From positions 62,001 through 126,000 of the forward strand of contig NZ_FUZT01000008.1 of the NCBI RefSeq assembly GCF_900167445.1: 64,000 bases of DNA, written 5' to 3'. Origin of the DNA: Maledivibacter halophilus. GTDB taxonomy: Bacteria > Bacillota > Clostridia > Peptostreptococcales > Caminicellaceae. Each line of letters starts with the position of its first letter. Position 1 is the first letter of the stretch. The position numbers and the translations under genes are program-made. The notes beneath the pieces were generated by a model, which worked only from the letters and a program-made list of their open reading frames with translations, was not told where the DNA came from and searched no databases. Shown piece by piece: positions 18,363 through 27,018 of the stretch.

Positions 18363-19544
18363 TCAAATACCATTAACAGCTTTACAAATCCTAGATAGTC
18401 CCTCTTCTAATAAAGTTCTTGGACAAGCAAAATTTATTCTCATAAATCCTTCTCCCCCTTGGCCAAACCATGTTCCACCATCCAGTGCTACTTTTCCTTT
18501 CTTTGCTAGAATTCTCTCTAACTTTAATCCATTTTCCTCATATTCCCTCAAATCGATCCATCCTAAATATGTTGCTTGAGGCTTTATCATCCTTGCCTTT
18601 GGAAGATTTTCACCTAAATATTTATGTATGAATTCTATATTTTCTTCTAAATACTTTAGCAGCTCCTTTAGCCATTGTTCTCCGTGGTTATAGGCTGCTT
18701 CGGTTGCAATAATACTAAGGGGATTTTGGTGTCCTATGTTATTTTTTTCTAATATTACTCTAAATCTTTCCATAAGCTTTGAATTTGGAATTATTATATT
18801 TGAAGCCTGCATTCCAGCTAAATTAAAGGTCTTGCTTGGAGCTGTACAGGTGATAGAATTCATGGCGAATTCTTCCTTTAGTGAAGGAAAGATAGTATGC
18901 TTATAATCTGAATATACTAAATCATTATGTATTTCATCAGAGATAATCAAGATATCATTTTCCAAACATATATTACCTATTTTTATTAGCTCTTCCTTTG
19001 TCCACACCCTGGAAACCGGATTATGGGGGCTGCAAAGAATAAACATTGTAACCCTAGGATCCTTGGCTTTTTCTTCAAGGTCTTGAAAATCAATTTCATA
19101 ATACTCACCATTGAATTTTAATCCATTATTAACTACATGACATCCATTGTTTTCAATTGATCTTCTAAAGGGATAATATACCGGCTCTTGAATTATAATT
19201 TTATCTCCCGGAATGCAGAAAGCCTGAATTAAATAATTAACTGCTGGAACTATCCCAGGACAATATTCAATCCACTCCCTTTCTATTTCCCATCCAAAAC
19301 GCCTTCTTGTCCAATTAATAATAGCTTCAAAATAGGAATCGGGCCTTTTGCTGTAACCATAAATACCATGCTCTGCCCCCTTCACTACTGCTTCTATAAT
19401 AGCAGGTGCTGTTTTAAAATCCATATCCGCCACCCAAAAGGGAAGTGCCTCTGGCTCATCAAACATTTCTATAAGAGTATCTCTATCCCATTTCATAGAA
19501 TTTGTATCTTTTCTATCAATTACCTCATCAAAATTATACTTCAT
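18363..19544 (-). CDS. PatB/MalY-type PLP enzyme (cystathionine beta-lyase-like)
   Basis: Fold-type I PLP protein of 393 residues. It shows the PatB/MalY start region FDEVIDRKDTNSMKWD, the early block ALPFWVADMDF, the aspartate loop ILCSPHNPVSRVW, and the PLP lysine in CTAPSKTFNLAGMQ. These enzymes cleave C-S bonds of cystathionine or cysteine conjugates, and some act as aminotransferases or repressor partners. A longer frame starts at a GTG at 19553, but AAAGGGTGG precedes the ATG at 19544, which is used. It appears monocistronic with its own terminator. No methionine or cysteine genes adjoin it, so the exact substrate stays open. Confidence 0.9.
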   Translation of the reverse strand: MKYNFDEVIDRKDTNSMKWDRDTLIEMFDEPEALPFWVADMDFKTAPAIIEAVVKGAEHGIYGYSKRPDSYFEAIINWTRRRFGWEIEREWIEYCPGIVPAVNYLIQAFCIPGDKIIIQEPVYYPFRRSIENNGCHVVNNGLKFNGEYYEIDFQDLEEKAKDPRVTMFILCSPHNPVSRVWTKEELIKIGNICLENDILIISDEIHNDLVYSDYKHTIFPSLKEEFAMNSITCTAPSKTFNLAGMQASNIIIPNSKLMERFRVILEKNNIGHQNPLSIIATEAAYNHGEQWLKELLKYLEENIEFIHKYLGENLPKARMIKPQATYLGWIDLREYEENGLKLERILAKKGKVALDGGTWFGQGGEGFMRINFACPRTLLEEGLSRICKAVNGI

Positions 19545-19810
19545 AAAACCCACCCTTTCTTCTTTAATACAATCCCCTTAACTTTTGATCTTCTACATTG
19601 ATTCTCCCTTAATCTCAATAATATCTCTAAAAAAATTAATATTTTTACATCAATAAAAAAGCTTTTGTATAATGAAGCTATATAAAATAAAACTTTACTA
19701 AAAATAATACATTTCCTTCATATTGTATCATGTTGTGGTAACATTATATTTAGATATATGAGTAAATTGCATAGCTGTATTATGTAATTTCCTCAACTAT
19801 AAGCCAAAAA

Positions 19811-20089
19811 CTATTTTACTGCTTTTTTAGTAAAAAACAAATATAAAATCCCAGCTATTGAAAGTAATATTAAAATAATAGTTAAAATATTTGAAGATAG
19901 TTGGGTTGTTAGATAAATAGCTGTTGGTCCATCTGCACCGCCTATAATTGCTGTTGAAGCTGGCTCATCCAACTCACTATTCAATTTATAGGATAAGTAC
20001 ATAGGTAATAAAAAATTGAAACCCAAATTAATAAAAGTTATTATTATAATTATAATGGTTAATAGGGTAACCACTTTTCTTAATTTCAT
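19811..20089 (-). CDS. Small membrane protein carrying the OadB sodium-site motif
   Basis: A 92-residue protein made of two membrane helices (about residues 8-30 and 68-88) joined by a loop that contains TAIIGGADGPTAIYL. This string is the signature of the beta subunit of sodium-pumping oxaloacetate, glutaconyl-CoA or methylmalonyl-CoA decarboxylases, where its Asp takes part in Na+ transport. A full beta subunit is about 400 residues with many helices, so this is either a distinct mini-family or an old remnant kept intact. AGAGGTGAG precedes the ATG at 20089, which is preferred to the frame start at 20122. No decarboxylase alpha or gamma genes are nearby. The function is unknown. Confidence 0.75.
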   Translation of the reverse strand: MKLRKVVTLLTIIIIIITFINLGFNFLLPMYLSYKLNSELDEPASTAIIGGADGPTAIYLTTQLSSNILTIILILLSIAGILYLFFTKKAVK

Positions 20090-20134
20090 TTTTCTCACCT
20101 CTTTAAATCTTCCTGATTTCAAAATAATTATTTT

Positions 20135-20662
20135 TTAATCTATATAATCATCTTTAAGATTTTTCTTCATATGTTCTAAACTCCCTTTTTCCACTATTCT
20201 ATCAATAATACTCATATCAATATCTCCACTTATTCTATGCAAATCATATTCATACTCAAAATCCTTGGGAAATCTCCTAACTTTAATAAATTTATTACCA
20301 ATTATCCTCATACTAACTATTCTTTTGCCATTATTAAAAGAAATATAGTCTATATGTCCTTCATAATATAATTCTCCATCTCCAATATAATACCTTCTAA
20401 CCTTTATAGATTGAATTAGATCTATTAGTTTTTGTATATCCTCTTTATCATAAACCTTCACCTCATATGTTTTAAAAGGGTAAGAACCATATCTATATAT
20501 TTTTACTTCTTCTTGGGCAGAAAGATTTTCGTTATCCATAAGGTATGTAAAATCCCTTAGTTTTAAATGCCAGTAGACTTTAAATGATAATAGAATTATT
20601 AAGATTATCATAATAAAAGCTATTATCTTATTATAATTAGTGGAAAATCCTTTACTGGTCAT
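20135..20662 (-). CDS. Single-pass membrane protein of unknown function
   Basis: I do not recognise this 175-residue protein. It has a short charged N-terminus, one membrane helix (about residues 12-31, IIAFIMIILIILLSFKVYW) and a soluble, presumably extracytoplasmic domain rich in Tyr, Lys and Asp with repeated aromatic beta-strand patterns (EEVKIYRYGSYPFKTYEVKV, GHIDYISFNNGKRIVSMRI). The frame opens at a TTG at 20671 almost on top of AAGGGAGAG; the ATG at 20662 is better spaced. It ends 45 bases before the OadB-motif protein and probably shares a transcript with it. Confidence 0.65.
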   Translation of the reverse strand: MTSKGFSTNYNKIIAFIMIILIILLSFKVYWHLKLRDFTYLMDNENLSAQEEVKIYRYGSYPFKTYEVKVYDKEDIQKLIDLIQSIKVRRYYIGDGELYYEGHIDYISFNNGKRIVSMRIIGNKFIKVRRFPKDFEYEYDLHRISGDIDMSIIDRIVEKGSLEHMKKNLKDDYID

Positions 20663-20732
20663 ATTGGCCAAACTCTCCCTTTATTGTTATGTTATACATA
20701 ATTGTAATTATCCTTATAAAATCCATTTTTCA

Positions 20733-21082
20733 TTAGCTTCTATATATTCTTTCTTTAATCATTCTAATGGCTTTTTCAGTCTCTGGTGTTTGTAATATTA
20801 CTTTTCTACCATCAAAGGAAATTTTTATTGATTTGCATAATTCCTTAAAAAATATTCTATTAACTTTTTTGTTTCTCTTAGGAGGAGGTCGGGAACTGTC
20901 AAAAACATAATAACACCCACAACTCCAAAAACTAATATACTAGTTATAACCTTCTCTCCTCCTCTTGTTAAATATATAAATATAGTAAAAAGAATTGTGG
21001 AGATTAAAAATCTTTTGATTCTTAATCTCATAAAATACCTTTTTACAAAATCATTAACCTTTTCTTTGTCTATATATGTCAT
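20733..21082 (-). pseudogene. Small membrane protein gene with an apparent frameshift
   Basis: The first frame (20825-21082, 85 aa) starts at an ATG with GGAG ten bases upstream and encodes a cytoplasmic start plus two hydrophobic segments (FLISTILFTIFIYL and SILVFGVVGVIMFLTVP). It stops at ...IEYFLRNYANQ. Immediately after a run of six T (minus strand), the neighbouring frame stays open for about 38 more codons and reads FFKELCKSIKISF, then DGRKVILQTPETEKAIRMI to a stop at 20733. One inserted T would join both into a protein of about 116 residues. A homopolymer indel, a sequencing error or ribosomal slippage are all possible. The family is not recognised. Confidence 0.55.
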
Positions 21083-21108
21083 AATCTATTTTCTCCATAA
21101 ATAAATAT

Positions 21109-21684
21109 TTATAACTCTTTTCCTAAGATTTTAAGAGCAAACTTTCTGGCACCTCTTATGGCTTCTAAGGTTTGAAATGATGCCTTGTCATCTTCATCCT
21201 TTACAGAATACATACCAGCATAATTTAGGTTTGAATGCTCACAAAGACGCCTTATTCCAGTTTCAAATGGCTTTGCTCCATATTCCACATCATATCCGTG
21301 GGTTGCAATAATGGCACATTTTTTTCCTTCCCAAAGAGAACCCTTTCCACTTCCATAAAATTTGTTCATTCCATAAAATCGGTCAAGTACTGCCTTCATC
21401 TCTGCCGGGCAGTACCATGTATAAATAGGTGCAGCTAAAACCAAACAATCCGATTGTACTATACTCCTAACAATATCCTTCATATCATCATCCTGTGGAC
21501 AGCCATATTCTCCTGTTACATTTTGACAAGTATAACAACCGCGACAAAAAGAAATATTTTTATCTGCAAGTGTAATATAAATTACCTCTACACCATTCAT
21601 TTCTAATTCCTCAATAAATGGTTTTACCAATTCCGCTGTATTTCCATTTAATCGAGGACTCCCCATTAAAATACAAAACTTCAT
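21109..21684 (-). CDS. Iron-sulfur flavoprotein-like NAD(P)H oxidoreductase
   Basis: A flavodoxin-fold protein of 191 residues of the NADPH-dependent FMN reductase / iron-sulfur flavoprotein group. The FMN phosphate loop is GSPRLNGNTAELV near the N-terminus. A compact cysteine set, FCRGCYTCQ and then a Cys eight residues on (EYGCPQDDDM), resembles the cluster-binding motif of Isf proteins, and VLAAPIYTWYCPAEMK follows as in this family. It should carry electrons from ferredoxin or NAD(P)H to small acceptors in an anaerobe's redox defence. A perfect AAGGGGG precedes the ATG. A second member of the family lies at 40083-40652. Confidence 0.87.
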   Translation of the reverse strand: MKFCILMGSPRLNGNTAELVKPFIEELEMNGVEVIYITLADKNISFCRGCYTCQNVTGEYGCPQDDDMKDIVRSIVQSDCLVLAAPIYTWYCPAEMKAVLDRFYGMNKFYGSGKGSLWEGKKCAIIATHGYDVEYGAKPFETGIRRLCEHSNLNYAGMYSVKDEDDKASFQTLEAIRGARKFALKILGKEL

Positions 21685-21759
21685 ATAACAACAACCCCCT
21701 TAAAATATTGATACTACTTAACCTTTCAGATTACTTAATAAATCAAATATAGGATATTA

Positions 21760-22494
21760 TCAGCTAATGGCAACAATCAATAGTACCAGCGCAATTGCCG
21801 GATATACAAACCAAGATATTCTTTGAATCATAATATAAAACTCCGATGGCTCTGGGTCTTTAACTTCTAAAAAATTTCTAAGTTTGAAAAAGAATAATGG
21901 AAATTTAATATCTATTAGCCATATAATTAATATAAATACTGCAAATATTAATAACTCAACCTTACCACGAATTCTGTCCTTCTCAAAGGTTGCAAATTTC
22001 ACTATATTTAGCAATGATATTTTGTAGTTATTTTCATAAGGATTTTGCCCTGGAAATGAAATTCTGAAAATACCATCTAATATTGGCTCACCATTTTTAT
22101 CTAATAAAATACTGCTTCCTTTTATATATTTTCCCTCAAAAATTATTTCACCTTCTTCATCTTCAATACTATCAACCTCGGATTCTCCATTACTGGCTTC
22201 TTTAAAATTTACTGTATACTCCTCATTAATGTTATTTGGCAATCTATAGAGCACTTGTACGCTTTCATCATTATTTTGCTTAACTGTAATATGTATATCT
22301 CCATATATGTCTTCATCTCTATAGTGATTGTCAGAAGATATTACTTCTTTTTTCAAAAAAGTATCATTGAAATAGACTCCAATAGTAAAGAAGGTTTTAA
22401 AATAAATACCTAATATAAATATTATAAGAATTGATAAAAATATTTTTATATATGCTTTTTTCAAAATTATTTTCTTGATTTCTTCAATTGACAT
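21760..22494 (-). CDS. Membrane protein of unknown function
   Basis: A 244-residue protein not recognised. It has an N-terminal membrane helix (about residues 14-34), a central extracytoplasmic domain of about 140 residues rich in Glu, Asp and Asn with short beta-strand patterns (DIHITVKQNNDESVQVLYRL), and two C-terminal helices (about 180-197 and 222-243) separated by a charged loop. AAGGAGG lies eight bases before the ATG. It is transcribed in the same direction as the GNAT gene upstream with 50 bases between them. The topology suggests a sensor or receptor-like envelope protein, but nothing confirms that. Confidence 0.6.
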   Translation of the reverse strand: MSIEEIKKIILKKAYIKIFLSILIIFILGIYFKTFFTIGVYFNDTFLKKEVISSDNHYRDEDIYGDIHITVKQNNDESVQVLYRLPNNINEEYTVNFKEASNGESEVDSIEDEEGEIIFEGKYIKGSSILLDKNGEPILDGIFRISFPGQNPYENNYKISLLNIVKFATFEKDRIRGKVELLIFAVFILIIWLIDIKFPLFFFKLRNFLEVKDPEPSEFYIMIQRISWFVYPAIALVLLIVAIS

Positions 22495-22544
22495 AACAGC
22501 ATGTCCTCCTTAGTAAACTTCATCCCTTTACAGTATATATATTA

Positions 22545-23102
22545 TCATATATTATTTCTATTTCCTTTATATTCGCCTTCTAATATACTATATAAATAAG
22601 AATCCCTCCACCTATCACGAATCCATTTATTTTGCCTCAAATGTCCTTCTCTTTTCATTCCTATATTCTCCAACACCTTTGCTGAACCAATATTATTTAT
22701 ATCACAGGTTGCATATATTCTATGTAAATTCAATTTATTAAAACCAAAATTCAATAATCCCTCTGCTGTTTCAGTTCCATAGCCTTTTCTCCAATACATT
22801 GGATTAAAACAATAGCCTATAAACCCTTCTTTATGTTTTCTATTACATATATTAATTGCTCCACCACCAATAAGCTCCCCTGTTTCCTTTAATATAACAG
22901 CTAGATCATAATTGACTCTTAAATTCTGCTGCTGAAAATCAATTGCCCTTGAAATAAAATTTTTAGTTTCTTCCTTTGAATTAGGTCCCCATTCCATAAA
23001 ACGAACAACATCTTCTCTAGAAGCATAAGTATGTACTGATTCCCAATCCTCTTTTACAAAATCCCTTATAAACAATCTTGATGTTTCAATTAATCTATTC
23101 AT
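22545..23102 (-). CDS. GNAT N-acetyltransferase, RimJ/RimL type
   Basis: A 185-residue acetyltransferase of the Acetyltransf_3 (RimJ/RimL/SpeG-like) group, using acetyl-CoA to modify an amino group. The start ETSRLFIRDFVKEDWESVHT is typical, and the CoA-binding beta-strand/loop is seen as GFIGYCFNPMYWRKGYGTET, with the later YATCDINNIGSAKVLENIGM and a terminal WRDSYLYSIL. GAAAGGGATG precedes the ATG. Substrates of this group include ribosomal proteins, other N-termini and small amines; none can be chosen from the sequence. Confidence 0.88.
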   Translation of the reverse strand: MNRLIETSRLFIRDFVKEDWESVHTYASREDVVRFMEWGPNSKEETKNFISRAIDFQQQNLRVNYDLAVILKETGELIGGGAINICNRKHKEGFIGYCFNPMYWRKGYGTETAEGLLNFGFNKLNLHRIYATCDINNIGSAKVLENIGMKREGHLRQNKWIRDRWRDSYLYSILEGEYKGNRNNI

Positions 23103-23292
23103 CCATCACATCCCTTTCTATGCTTTCTATAATGCAATTCCCATAAAAAATCCAAATAGAATACTATACCAATTCTATTAAATTTTCCAATTTATATCAA
23201 TATTTTATATTATTCTCCCAAATATATTAAATTCCCTTTTATTTTAATATTGTTTGAATCTAAAAATATTTTCTTTTTTAAAATATAACTTA

Positions 23293-23401
23293 GGGAGTAT
23301 TAATATTTCATTTGAGTGATTTTTATAAACCTGTTTTCATCTTAAAAGTCATATAAAAAACAGGTTTATAGCATGAACGAAAAGGAAATATTAATACTCC
23401 C
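23293..23401. repeat. Nested two-level inverted repeat of 109 bp
   Basis: An outer pair of perfect 17-bp arms (23293-23309 and 23385-23401, GGGAGTATTAATATTTC) encloses an inner pair of perfect 13-bp arms (23325-23337 and 23357-23369, ATAAACCTGTTTT). The 15-base stretches between the two levels do not pair. It fills the 320-base gap between the GNAT gene and the SleL-like gene and contains no open frame. It may be a 3' RNA structure of the SleL transcript or a small extragenic palindromic element. Confidence 0.7.
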
Positions 23402-23424
23402 CATATAAAAACTAGCACAACGAG

Positions 23425-24735
23425 TTAAGTTAAAGATTTTCTTATGGAAAATAGATTTGAAAGAATATACCATGTTGCAGGAAGTGGTTGATTTAGTAGC
23501 CAGTAAAAAACCCCTCTAAGTCCATATTCATCAACAAGCCCATATTTGTAATAATGGCTTAAGGCATTCACAAACCATATTCTATGGGAGATACCTTCTT
23601 CTGTTATATAATCCATATAGGGCTGTTTTACATTATAATCGAAATTTATTCCAGCATTATATCTTCTTCCTAAATCCCATACCTCAGGTAATACAACAGC
23701 TCTAGCTAGATTTTCAGGTGTATCGGGAAGAGTCCAGTCATATCCATAAAGTGTCATCCCCATAAGTATTTTATTTGCAGGAATGTTATTGTAAATAGCA
23801 TAGTCTATGGACCTTCTGACAAACTCTAGGGGAGTAGTTGCCCTTGGTGGTCCTTCCCTCCATCCCCACTCATAGGTCATAATGGCAGCAATATCTATTA
23901 AAGGCCCCAGAGCATTATAGTCAAAGAATCCAACCCACGGCCTGTCAGCCCATTCTTCCCATTTAGGAGGCATATTCAATATAAGAATCTGATTATTATT
24001 ATGCAGTCTTTGGGATAATTCAGAAATAAATTCAGTAAATATATTCCTATCCTCGGGATATAAATTTTCTATATCTATTATTACTCCCTGTAAATTATAT
24101 TTTCTAAGAAGAAATAAAATATTATTAATTAAATTATTTCGCTTTTCAATATCTGAAAGCACTGCTCTACCTAATTCACTGCTAAATGTTCCTTGAGCCA
24201 AATTAGTGATAACAGGCATAACCAGTACATTTTCCCTCTTAGCTGCTTCTAAGATCTCTTCATCTATTGTTCCTATTACATCTCCTGTTTCAATAAACGG
24301 GAAATCAAATATTCCTAGATAAGTAAGATATTTTCCTAAAGCATCTATTATAAAGGTTTTATCACTAACATTCCTTGGATCATAATATCCTAATGTTTCT
24401 ATAGCAGGCTTAAATATATTCTCATCCTCAGCGGTTGAAATAATTAAAGTTTGATTGGGAAAAATCAAATATGGTGGAGTTAAATTGTTTAGGAATATTA
24501 TTCTAGAAATTGGAACATTGTATCTGGCTGCTATTGACCAAAGAGTATCTCCTGGTTTGACTGTATATATTCTATCTCTTTGTAAACTGTCATTAGGTAT
24601 AACCAAATCCATTCCCACAATTAACTCTTCTGGTCTATTCAACCCATTTACAGCTATAATTGATTGTATAGGCACATTAAAAAATCTTGCTATATTCCAT
24701 AAACTATCTCCAGGTTTAACTTTATATATTACCAT
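23425..24735 (-). CDS. SleL/YaaH-type spore cortex-lytic enzyme (LysM x2 + GH18)
   Basis: A 436-residue spore peptidoglycan hydrolase. Two LysM domains come first (residues 2-48, KPGDSLWNIARFFNVPIQ; and 57-101, KPGDTLWSIAARYNVPIS), followed by a GH18 catalytic domain. The GH18 acid motif appears as LQGVIIDIENLYPED, with the second Glu-like acid of IDIEN as proton donor by family comparison; AAIMTYEWGWREGPP is the usual substrate wall. There is no signal peptide, as in SleL proteins deposited on the spore by the mother cell. GAGGTGA precedes the ATG. It indicates a spore-forming host. Confidence 0.92.
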   Translation of the reverse strand: MVIYKVKPGDSLWNIARFFNVPIQSIIAVNGLNRPEELIVGMDLVIPNDSLQRDRIYTVKPGDTLWSIAARYNVPISRIIFLNNLTPPYLIFPNQTLIISTAEDENIFKPAIETLGYYDPRNVSDKTFIIDALGKYLTYLGIFDFPFIETGDVIGTIDEEILEAAKRENVLVMPVITNLAQGTFSSELGRAVLSDIEKRNNLINNILFLLRKYNLQGVIIDIENLYPEDRNIFTEFISELSQRLHNNNQILILNMPPKWEEWADRPWVGFFDYNALGPLIDIAAIMTYEWGWREGPPRATTPLEFVRRSIDYAIYNNIPANKILMGMTLYGYDWTLPDTPENLARAVVLPEVWDLGRRYNAGINFDYNVKQPYMDYITEEGISHRIWFVNALSHYYKYGLVDEYGLRGVFYWLLNQPLPATWYILSNLFSIRKSLT

Positions 24736-24881
24736 TCAAATCACCTCGATTCTTTTTTATGAGAAAATTGCACTATTATATTTATGAAAATCTTATCTGA
24801 CAAACTTGCATAATTAACATTATTAATTTTAAAATGCAATGTCCTCATATTTATAGATATGCAAAAATTAGATATAAAGAA

Positions 24882-24940
24882 TAAAAAAGCTTTAGGTTTT
24901 GATCTTTCTTCCATAGAAGATCAAAACCTAAAGCTTTTAG
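24882..24940 (-). terminator. Terminator after hcp
   Basis: A perfect stem of at least 21 bases (AAGCTTTAGGTTTTGATCTT and complement) with a nine-base loop, followed on the minus strand by a TTTTTT run. It is 46 bases after the hcp stop. The stem is symmetrical enough to act in both directions, but only hcp reads into it. Confidence 0.85.
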
Positions 24941-24986
24941 CTAATCAAAGTAATTATTTCTATATTAAATGAATTTGTAATTATTC

Positions 24987-26633
24987 TTACTTCATAAACA
25001 TTTCTATATCTTCATCTACAGTTCCTATTCCAGCTATACCAAAGGTATCAACTAGAACCTTTGTAACATTTGGTGATAGGAAGGCTGGTAAAGTAGGTCC
25101 TAGGTGAATATTTTTAACACCAAGATATAATAGTGCCAGTAGAACTATTACGGCTTTTTGCTCATACCAAGCTATATTATATGCTATTGGCAGTTCATTA
25201 ATATCATTTAATTCAAATACTTCCTTAAGCTTAAGAGCTATAACAGCCAATGAATAGGAGTCATTACATTGTCCAGCATCTAATACTCTAGGTATTCCTC
25301 CTATATCTCCAAGTTCTAATTTATTATAACGATATTTAGCACAGCCTGCTGTTAATATTACAGTGTCTTTAGGTAATTTATCGGCAAATTCAGTATAGTA
25401 ATCCCTTGACTTCATTCTTCCATCACATCCGGCCATTACAAAGAATTTCTTAATAGCACCGGTCTTAACTGCATCTACTACCTTATCTGCAAGGGCTAAT
25501 ACTTGATTATGGGCAAATCCTCCTAGAATTTTACCATTTTCAATTTCCTTAGGTGGAGCTAGTTTCTTTGCATGCTCAATGATTTCGGAGAAATCCTTAA
25601 GGTCATTTTCATCTGCATCTATATGTTTACATCCCGGGAAGCCTGCTGCTCCAGTAGTATAAATTCTCTGAATATGCTCACTCTTAGGTGGAACTATACA
25701 GTTTGTAGTAAAGAGAATAGGTCCATTGAAGGATTCAAATTCTTCTTTTTGCTTCCACCATGCATTACCATAATTTCCTACAAAGTGATCATATTTTTTA
25801 AATGCTGGATAATAATGGGCTGGCAACATTTCGCTATGGGTATATACATCTACTCCAGTACCTTCTGTTTGTTTTAAAAGCTGCTCTAAATCCTTTAAAT
25901 CATGTCCTGATATTAAAATAGCTGGATTATTTCTAGTTCCAATATTTACTTCTGTTATTTCCGGATTTCCATAAGCTCCTGTATTGGCAGCATCCAACAT
26001 AGCCATTGTATCTACACCATATTTTCCAGTTTCTAATGTAAGGGCTACTAAATCATCAGCACTCATCCCCTCGTCTAAAGTTGCAGAAAGTGCCTTTGTA
26101 AAGAACGCAAAAACCTCTTCCTTTTCCTTTCCTAGATTATACGCATGCTTTGCATAGGCTGCCATACCTTTAACGCCATATGTTATTAATTCTCTAAGGG
26201 ATCTGATATCTTCATTTTCCGTAGCTAGAACACCTACATTTACAGAGTTTGCCTTAGCCAGAATAGCTTCATTTGAATCTGCTGTCCATGTGGCTGCATC
26301 ATGTAAGCCTTCAAGCTTTACATCCTTACTTTCAAATTCCCTTTTCATCTCTTCTCTTAATTTTAAGCCTTTCTTTATCTCTGCTATGAATACTTCATCA
26401 TCGAAGTTAGCATTTGTAATAGTCATAAATAGACTATGCATTGTAAAGTAGTCAGCATCAGGGAATTTTACACCTGCCTTTAAACCTTTTTCTGCTATTT
26501 GGGCTATACCCTTTAAAGTGTAAACCATTAAATCCTGTAAATTGGCAACCTTATCTGTCTTTCCACATACACCTCTAACAGTACAGCCAGTTCCCCTTGC
26601 CGCTTCCTGACATTGATAACAAAACATACTCAT
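24987..26633 (-). CDS. hcp: Hydroxylamine reductase (hybrid cluster protein)
   Basis: Cytoplasmic iron-sulfur protein of 548 residues that reduces hydroxylamine or NO and defends against nitrosative stress. The N-terminal cluster cysteines are in [15 protein letters not shown], then VCGK, the spacing found in Desulfovibrio-type Hcp. Hybrid-cluster ligands can be followed in [10 protein letters not shown] (His), [11 protein letters not shown] (Glu), [29 protein letters not shown] and [10 protein letters not shown] (Cys). A GGAGG site precedes the ATG. It is transcribed alone, with an HcpR-like regulator gene just upstream in the same direction and a palindromic site between them. Confidence 0.96.
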   Translation of the reverse strand: MSMFCYQCQEAARGTGCTVRGVCGKTDKVANLQDLMVYTLKGIAQIAEKGLKAGVKFPDADYFTMHSLFMTITNANFDDEVFIAEIKKGLKLREEMKREFESKDVKLEGLHDAATWTADSNEAILAKANSVNVGVLATENEDIRSLRELITYGVKGMAAYAKHAYNLGKEKEEVFAFFTKALSATLDEGMSADDLVALTLETGKYGVDTMAMLDAANTGAYGNPEITEVNIGTRNNPAILISGHDLKDLEQLLKQTEGTGVDVYTHSEMLPAHYYPAFKKYDHFVGNYGNAWWKQKEEFESFNGPILFTTNCIVPPKSEHIQRIYTTGAAGFPGCKHIDADENDLKDFSEIIEHAKKLAPPKEIENGKILGGFAHNQVLALADKVVDAVKTGAIKKFFVMAGCDGRMKSRDYYTEFADKLPKDTVILTAGCAKYRYNKLELGDIGGIPRVLDAGQCNDSYSLAVIALKLKEVFELNDINELPIAYNIAWYEQKAVIVLLALLYLGVKNIHLGPTLPAFLSPNVTKVLVDTFGIAGIGTVDEDIEMFMK

Positions 26634-26691
26634 TTAAAAGTCCTCCTTTTTTATTGGGTTTATATATTAAAATTAAATTTTAATTTGAATT

Positions 26692-26714
26692 ATTATGTGA
26701 GCAAATTTCATAAT
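26692..26714. promoter_or_regulatory. Palindromic site upstream of hcp, candidate HcpR operator
   Basis: ATTATGTGAGCAAATTTCAT and the following AAT form an interrupted palindrome (ATTATG at 26692-26697 and CATAAT at 26709-26714), with TGTGA and TCATA half-sites resembling the TGTGA-N6-TCACA pattern of Crp/Fnr regulators but with seven bases between them. It lies about 60 bases upstream of the hcp start. An HcpR-like gene is adjacent. Confidence 0.5.
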
Positions 26715-26935
26715 TACCTTTTTAAGAAACCAACTATTACATATTGCTTTAAAATCTTTTAAGCCATACCACCAAAATATATTTTATTGTAAATAATTAA
26801 ATTAAGGATAATATTCCCATATGCAATTTTGCCAAAATCCAATTTATTCAATTTTCTCATGTTTATATAATATAATAGATAAACTTTTATTTCGGTATCC
26901 ACTGTTACTAAAATTAATAAATCTATAGAAAAAGT

Positions 26936-26984
26936 TGTAAAAAAAATGGCTATATGAATTATAAATATTTTCATATAGCCATTT
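26936..26984 (-). terminator. Terminator after the HcpR-like gene
   Basis: On the minus strand AATGGCTATATGA (26971-26983) pairs perfectly with TCATATAGCCATT (26945-26957) and is followed by TTTTTTTT. The 385-base gap between hcp and this regulator holds this terminator and the hcp promoter region, and no convincing gene. Confidence 0.85.
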
Positions 26985-27018
26985 TTCTATATATTCCCAA
27001 TATTCAATTAATTAAAAT

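Noticed and set aside
26759-26974. 71-codon minus-strand frame beginning MKIFIIHIAIFF
   Set aside because: Its start lies inside the T-run hairpin that terminates the HcpR-like gene, it has no ribosome binding site and its composition is that of random AT-rich sequence.
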